64,000 nt of DNA from G963422745 sp963422745 (GTDB taxonomy: Bacteria; Actinomycetota; Acidimicrobiia; Acidimicrobiales; Aldehydirespiratoraceae). The stretch's first letter is position 1; every line of letters starts with the position of its first letter. The notes beneath the pieces were generated by a model. It did not search any database and was not told the origin of the DNA. It saw nothing but the letters and a program-made list of their open reading frames with translations. A program made the position numbers and the translations under genes. The stretch lies in NCBI GenBank assembly GCA_963422745.1, contig OY730477.1, positions 682,001-746,000 on the forward strand, read 5' to 3'. This document shows, piece after piece, positions 59,870-64,000 of this stretch.

Positions 59870-60850
59870 TCACCAGATGTCGTCTGCGAGGCCTGCGGCC
59901 AAGGTGGCAGGGGAAGCACTGCAATCCGCAGAGAAGTCGGCTTGGTCAAGCGCTGCGTCGATTCGTTGATCGGTCATTGCGCGAAGCCTGCTGCGTATCT
60001 CCGCTCTCAGGCGTCGGCTACGCCTTCTTGGGAGTTGATCGGTGGCTTTGAGGTGTCGTTGATGAGCAACGACCGCGTCAAGTAGCTCAGAAATTCCGTA
60101 ACCTTTGGTGGCGGTGGTCATCACGATCGGCGGGCGGTACCCGGTTCGGTCCTGCAGGCCGCTCACGTGACTCAGATCGAGCATCAACTCAAGGTCCCGG
60201 CGGGCGTCGCAGGCACCCGGCCGGTCGGCCTTGTTCACGACGAACACATCGGCCATCTCCAGCAGTCCGGCTTTGTTGGCCTGCAAGGCGTCACCCCACC
60301 CCGGGTTGACGACAACCACAGCTGTATCCGCCACAGCCACCACATCAACCTCGACCTGACCAACGCCGACAGTTTCGATGATCACCGGATCGAATCCGAC
60401 TGCATCAAAAAGACGCACACCTGCAGGTACTGAAAGCGAAAGACCGCCGCCGTGGCCGCGTGTGGCCATCGACCTGACGAAAATTCCGTTTGTGGTGTCC
60501 ATACGTACCCGATCGCCGAGGATCGCTCCGCCCGAAAGAGGCGACGACGAATCGACGGCCAGGACCGCCGGTGTGCGTCCGGCTTCAGCGAGTTGCCCGC
60601 AGAGCCAGCCGGTGAGAGTCGACTTGCCAGCCCCGGGTGCGCCGGTGATGCCCACGACGTGCGCCGTGCCCGCCGTTGATCCGCAATGTTCGGCGATTTC
60701 GTCAGCGGCTTGTCCGCCTCGTTCGATCAACGTGAGTAGGCGACCTATGGCACGGCGGTTTCCGTCTTTCGCCGCCTCAACCAAACCCGTGACGACGAAG
60801 TCGGGATCACCGGCGGCGGCGAGATTTGCGGTCTTCGGCTCTCGATTCAC
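59870..60850 (-). CDS. meaB: Methylmalonyl-CoA mutase-associated GTPase MeaB
   Basis: 326 residues starting at GTG 60850. G3E-type GTPase: Walker A GITGAPGAGKSTLTGWL, VLAVDSSSPLSGGAILGDRV, DPVIIETVGVGQVEVDV and the base-recognition VNKADRPGA. MeaB protects and reactivates B12-dependent acyl-CoA mutases. The start overlaps the stop of the B12-binding subunit (GTGA), completing a three-gene coupled operon. Confidence 0.95.
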   Translation of the reverse strand: MNREPKTANLAAAGDPDFVVTGLVEAAKDGNRRAIGRLLTLIERGGQAADEIAEHCGSTAGTAHVVGITGAPGAGKSTLTGWLCGQLAEAGRTPAVLAVDSSSPLSGGAILGDRVRMDTTNGIFVRSMATRGHGGGLSLSVPAGVRLFDAVGFDPVIIETVGVGQVEVDVVAVADTAVVVVNPGWGDALQANKAGLLEMADVFVVNKADRPGACDARRDLELMLDLSHVSGLQDRTGYRPPIVMTTATKGYGISELLDAVVAHQRHLKATDQLPRRRSRRLRAEIRSRLRAMTDQRIDAALDQADFSADCSASPATLAAGLADDIW

Positions 60851-61260
60851 GCCGAAACAGTGTTGCGGACTGCGGCGACGACGTCGGCCGCTGACGCACC
60901 GGGGCCGAGAACCGCGGCTACGCCAGCCTTGCGCAGCTTCGCTTCGTCTTCGTCAGGAATGATTCCGCCCAAGATCAGCGGCACTTCGAGACCTGCCGCC
61001 TCGAACGCTTCGAGCATTGCAGGGGCGAGGGTGAGATGGCTCGCATTGTGCATCGACAGGCCGACGGCGTCTGCGTCTTCTTGTTCGGCTGCGGAAACGA
61101 TCGATTCCGTGGTCTGGCGCAGCCCCAGGTAGATGACCTCCATGCCCGCGTCACGCAGGATGCGGGCAACCACCTTGACGCCGCGATCGTGCCCGTCAAG
61201 CCCGAGTTTGGCCAGCACGACTCGGATCGGAGTGTCGTGCACCGCGGTTTTGACCATCAA
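60847..61260 (-). CDS. Acyl-CoA mutase small (cobalamin-binding) subunit
   Basis: 137 residues. The B12-binding motif DxHxxG appears as LGLDGHDRGVKV, with the SxL and GG parts in GLSMHNASHLTL and ILGGIIPDEDEAKL. It supplies the lower-axial histidine to adenosylcobalamin for the large subunit. ATG 61260 overlaps the large-subunit stop (ATGA). Confidence 0.93.
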   Translation of the reverse strand: MMVKTAVHDTPIRVVLAKLGLDGHDRGVKVVARILRDAGMEVIYLGLRQTTESIVSAAEQEDADAVGLSMHNASHLTLAPAMLEAFEAAGLEVPLILGGIIPDEDEAKLRKAGVAAVLGPGASAADVVAAVRNTVSA

Positions 61261-62840
61261 AAGATCGCAGTCTCGACGTAGGTACCGAACACCTTCTCCA
61301 TGGTCCCGGTCAGTTCCTCCTCGGTGGCATGGATCTTCACAGCTTCGATCATCGCAGGCATCAGGTTGACGTTGGGGTCGCGGGCAGCGGCGGCGACATC
61401 GGCTAGTGCCTGTTCCACCGCGGCACCGTCGCGTGCGCGCTTTGTCGCATCCAGCCGGTTTCGTTGGGCCTTTTCGACCTCAGCGGAGATCCGCAGCGTG
61501 TTGAGGTCGTCGTCGCCTTCAGTGAAGGCATTCACCCCTACAACGATCCTTCGCCCGGCGTGCACTTCGCGTTCGAATCGGTACGCGGAGTCGGCGATCC
61601 GGCCGACAAACCAGCCTTCTTCGATTCCGCGGTAGACGCCTTCAAGCATCGAGCCTTCGCCGAGTTCGTCAATATGGGTCAGGATCGCCTCGGCTTTGCG
61701 TTCCATCTCGTCGGTCATCCACTCAACGTAGGCCGAACCACCAAGCGGATCGGCCACGTTGGCCACGCCGGTTTCGTGGGCGATGATCTGCTGGGTCCGC
61801 AACGCCACCCGTGCTGCTTTCTCGGTCGGTAGAGCCAGGGCTTCGTCGTAGCCGTCGGTGTGGAGACTCTGGGTGCCGCCCAACACGCCAGACAAGGCCT
61901 GGATGGCGACGCGCGCGATGTTGATCTCGGGTTGCTGCGCGGTCAGCGAAACACCGGAGGTTTGGGTGTGGAAGCGGCACAGCATTGATCGCTGTTGGGT
62001 TGCACCGTAGCGCTGTTTCATCCACCGTGCCCACATGCGCCGGGCGGCTCGAAACTTGCCGATCTCCTCAAAGAAGTCCGAATGCGCATTGAAGAAAAAC
62101 GAGAGCCGACCGGCGAAAGTATCAACGTCGGTCCCGGCTGCCTTGGCAGCCTCAACATAAGCGAAACCATTAGCCAAGGTGAAACCCAGTTCCTGAGCGG
62201 CTGTGCTGCCAGCTTCGCGGATGTGATAACCCGAAATGGAGATGGGATGCCAGCGCGGCATCTCCGCCGCTGTGTAACGGATCATGTCGGTGACGATCCG
62301 CATGCTCGGCCGTGGCGGGAAGATGTATTCCTTTTGCGCTTGGTACTCCTTCAAGATGTCGTTTTGGATCGTGCCGGATAGCTGATTCGGAGACCATCCG
62401 TTCTCTTCGGCGACAGCGATGTACATGGCCAACAGGATCACGGCTGGCCCGTTGACGGTCATCGATACCGATACTTTCGACAGGTCGATTCCGGCGTATA
62501 GGTCGCGCATGTCAACCAAGGTGTCAATAGCAACACCGCAGTGGCCGACCTCGCCCCGCGCCCACGCACTGTCGGAATCGCGGCCCATAAGTGTGGGCAT
62601 GTCAAACGCCGTGGACAGCCCGGTACCGCCGTTGCGAAGGATCTCCCTGAACCGGGCATTGGTGTCGGTGGCGGTGCCGAACCCGGCAAACATACGCATG
62701 GTCCAGAGCCGACTGCGGTACATGTCGGGGTAGGCGCCACGGGTGTAGGGGTACTCGCCGGGGTAGGGGCCTTCGCCGTACACCGGGTCAACGAGAACAC
62801 CCGACATTGTCTCGAACGGGACATCACGCATCAGACCCAT
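61257..62840 (-). CDS. Acyl-CoA mutase large subunit (methylmalonyl-CoA mutase type)
   Basis: 527 residues, the large-subunit barrel without a B12 domain. Family blocks: PGEYPYTRGAYPDMYRSRLW, TMRMFAGFGTATDTNARF, GTGLSTAFDMPTLMGRDSD, TVNGPAVILLAMYIAVAEEN and GGTQSLHTDGYDEALALPTE. It rearranges the carbon skeleton of an acyl-CoA, most likely methylmalonyl-CoA to succinyl-CoA; other mutases (isobutyryl-, ethylmalonyl-CoA) share the fold, so the substrate is provisional. Operon with the B12 subunit and meaB. Confidence 0.9.
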   Translation of the reverse strand: MGLMRDVPFETMSGVLVDPVYGEGPYPGEYPYTRGAYPDMYRSRLWTMRMFAGFGTATDTNARFREILRNGGTGLSTAFDMPTLMGRDSDSAWARGEVGHCGVAIDTLVDMRDLYAGIDLSKVSVSMTVNGPAVILLAMYIAVAEENGWSPNQLSGTIQNDILKEYQAQKEYIFPPRPSMRIVTDMIRYTAAEMPRWHPISISGYHIREAGSTAAQELGFTLANGFAYVEAAKAAGTDVDTFAGRLSFFFNAHSDFFEEIGKFRAARRMWARWMKQRYGATQQRSMLCRFHTQTSGVSLTAQQPEINIARVAIQALSGVLGGTQSLHTDGYDEALALPTEKAARVALRTQQIIAHETGVANVADPLGGSAYVEWMTDEMERKAEAILTHIDELGEGSMLEGVYRGIEEGWFVGRIADSAYRFEREVHAGRRIVVGVNAFTEGDDDLNTLRISAEVEKAQRNRLDATKRARDGAAVEQALADVAAAARDPNVNLMPAMIEAVKIHATEEELTGTMEKVFGTYVETAIF

Positions 62841-62880
62841 CAGACTACTGCGGGGTCGGTCTCATAGGAGTTCGCTGGCC

Positions 62881-62980
62881 GTGGCGAACAGCTACGGCCA
62901 GTGACCGGCTAAGCTCCATTCCGTGCGCAAGGTTGGTTCCTTGAGTGGCGAGTAGCTATGGGCCAGCGACCGGCTAAGCG
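62881..62980 (+). repeat. 64-bp direct repeat in the gap before the acyl-CoA dehydrogenase
   Basis: GTGGCGAACAGCTACGGCCA (62881) and GTGGCGAGTAGCTATGGGCC (62945) begin two diverged copies, both continuing AGYGACCGGCTAAGC-like. They lie in the divergent promoter region between the mutase and dehydrogenase genes. Confidence 0.7.
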
Positions 62981-63009
62981 GTATCGAAGACGCAACACTA
63001 TCTTGACAG

Positions 63010-64000
63010 ATGATGCTCAACTTTCGGCTCGGGGGTGAACTCGAAGCGCTTCGTGAGCGTGCGGCCACGGTCGCAGCCGAAGGGGTGGCTGCTCACGGCT
63101 CTGTCAACGACTCCTGGATCAACGGGTACTCCAAAGAGTTTTCTGCTCGGCTTGCCGAGGAGGGATTCGTTGGCATGACGTGGCCCACCGAACACGGGGG
63201 CGGCGGACGACCTCGGATCGAGCGGGTCATCATGGGCGAGGAGATGATCTCGGCTGGAGCACCGATAGCCGCAAGTTGGTTTGCCGACCGGCAGATGGGC
63301 CCGTCAATCATCCGTTACGGCACACCCGATCAACAAGCCCGCTACCTGCCGAAGATGCTGTCCGGCGAGACGACCTGGTGCATCGGTATGAGTGAACCCG
63401 ACGCGGGATCAGACCTTGCATGCCTGCGGACCTCGGCGGTGCGCCATGGCGACACCTATGTCGTCAACGGCCGCAAGATCTGGACCTCGTTTGCCGGTTC
63501 GTCGGACTACATGTACCTCATCTGCCGTACGTCAGCCGACGGGCCGCCTCATCACGGCGTCAGCGAACTTGTGGTCCCCATGGACCTGGCTGGTATCGAG
63601 GTACGACCCATCGTTGACATGACCAGAAACCGCCATTTCTGCGAGGTGCTCTTTGACTCGGTGCGGGTCCCTGCGGAGAACCTCATCGGAGTTGAGGGAT
63701 CAGCCTTCCGCCAGACGATGACCCAGCTCGAACACGAACGAGGAGGCATCGACCGACTCGTGTCAAACAGGCCACTGTTTGACCGTGCCGTCGCTGTCGC
63801 CGATGTTGACGATCCGCTGATTCGTCAACACATCGCTGACCTGGAGATCGGTTACCGTCTCGGACGGATACTGCTGTACCGAGAAGCCCTCGGTCAGGCA
63901 CCCGCAGGGTTCTCGGCGGCGACAAAGTGCTATTGCACTGAACATCAACAGCGCGTGGCCGACTTTGCGACACGGGTTCTCGGGATGAACGGCGTTGTTG
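63010..64000 (+). CDS. Acyl-CoA dehydrogenase, N-terminal part (cut by window edge)
   Basis: 330 codons from ATG 63010 (a second ATG follows at once), running off the window. FAD-dependent dehydrogenase: EEGFVGMTWPTEHGGGGRP, WFADRQMGPSIIRYGTPDQQ, the flavin-binding MSEPDAGSDLACLRTSA and NGRKIWTSFAGSSDYMYLIC. It introduces a 2,3-double bond in an acyl-CoA and hands electrons to ETF. The catalytic glutamate cannot be assigned before the cut. Divergent from the mutase operon, which may act on propionyl- or branched acyl-CoA units from the same pathway. Confidence 0.93.
   Translation, partial: MMLNFRLGGELEALRERAATVAAEGVAAHGSVNDSWINGYSKEFSARLAEEGFVGMTWPTEHGGGGRPRIERVIMGEEMISAGAPIAASWFADRQMGPSIIRYGTPDQQARYLPKMLSGETTWCIGMSEPDAGSDLACLRTSAVRHGDTYVVNGRKIWTSFAGSSDYMYLICRTSADGPPHHGVSELVVPMDLAGIEVRPIVDMTRNRHFCEVLFDSVRVPAENLIGVEGSAFRQTMTQLEHERGGIDRLVSNRPLFDRAVAVADVDDPLIRQHIADLEIGYRLGRILLYREALGQAPAGFSAATKCYCTEHQQRVADFATRVLGMNGVV

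Noticed and set aside
59671..59949. 92-codon minus-strand frame overlapping the end of meaB
   Set aside because: No ribosome site or family resemblance; lies mostly in repeat-bearing intergenic sequence.
1..64000. tRNA or rRNA genes
   Set aside because: I looked at the intergenic regions and saw no cloverleaf with a GTTCRANNC-type T-loop and CCA end, and no rRNA-like stretch; a covariance search would be needed to be certain.

Overview
The window looks like a chromosomal segment of a GC-rich actinobacterium, probably an uncultured member of the Acidimicrobiia or a relative. This placement is inference. It rests on GTG/TTG starts, tight ATGA/GTGA overlaps, a HAD-PlsC fusion next to a WS/DGAT acyltransferase, an LLM-class flavoenzyme, an excalibur-type secreted nuclease and a Liv-type ABC operon headed by an acyl-CoA synthetase. 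I see no rRNA, tRNA, CRISPR array, transposase or phage genes.

Layout. 1-3000 (minus): threonine aldolase (cut by the window edge) and valS. 3.1-8.7 kb (plus): a lipid/redox operon of Ldh2-type dehydrogenase, HAD/PlsC fusion, WS/DGAT and Baeyer-Villiger-type monooxygenase. 8.9-16.4 kb: acyl-CoA synthetase and a complete branched-chain amino-acid type ABC importer. 17.1-27.2 kb: a complete aerobic phenylacetate module (paaZABCDE, paaK, and on the other strand paaX, paaI and a class III CoA-transferase). 27.6-42.4 kb: one-carbon and serine metabolism (folD, DUF1015 protein, serA, folC, metF, fhs), a secreted nuclease, a GntR regulator, then a dimethylglycine/sarcosine dehydrogenase-like enzyme with its own ETF. 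Methyl groups released by the latter could feed the folate enzymes. 42.4-51.2 kb: a lower-GC, G/T-rich accessory island of secreted S1 protease, lipoprotein and Fn3 proteins, present as one intact block flanked by two deleted copies. 51.2-54 kb: IclR regulator and proS. 54.3-59.3 kb: an NAD-linked formate dehydrogenase operon. 59.3-64 kb: DUF1330 protein, a methylmalonyl-CoA-mutase-type operon with meaB, and the start of an acyl-CoA dehydrogenase.

Three things stand out. (1) The formate dehydrogenase catalytic subunit has an in-frame TGA exactly at the catalytic selenocysteine position, followed 12 nt later by a six-pair stem with a GGTCT loop, so it is very probably a selenoprotein. Its N-terminal iron-sulfur half is missing from this gene and is encoded instead as the last gene of the operon. 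(2) The window is full of recent tandem duplications (16 to 125 bp units), many at gene ends. Two of them (paaZ/paaA and fdhA/fdhB) span overlapping stop/start junctions and create in-frame mini-ORFs that keep translational coupling intact. (3) The protease island pairs a secreted streptogrisin-like protease with a translationally coupled lipoprotein that resembles the protease pro-region, and carries a paralogue in which the catalytic domain has been cleanly lost.
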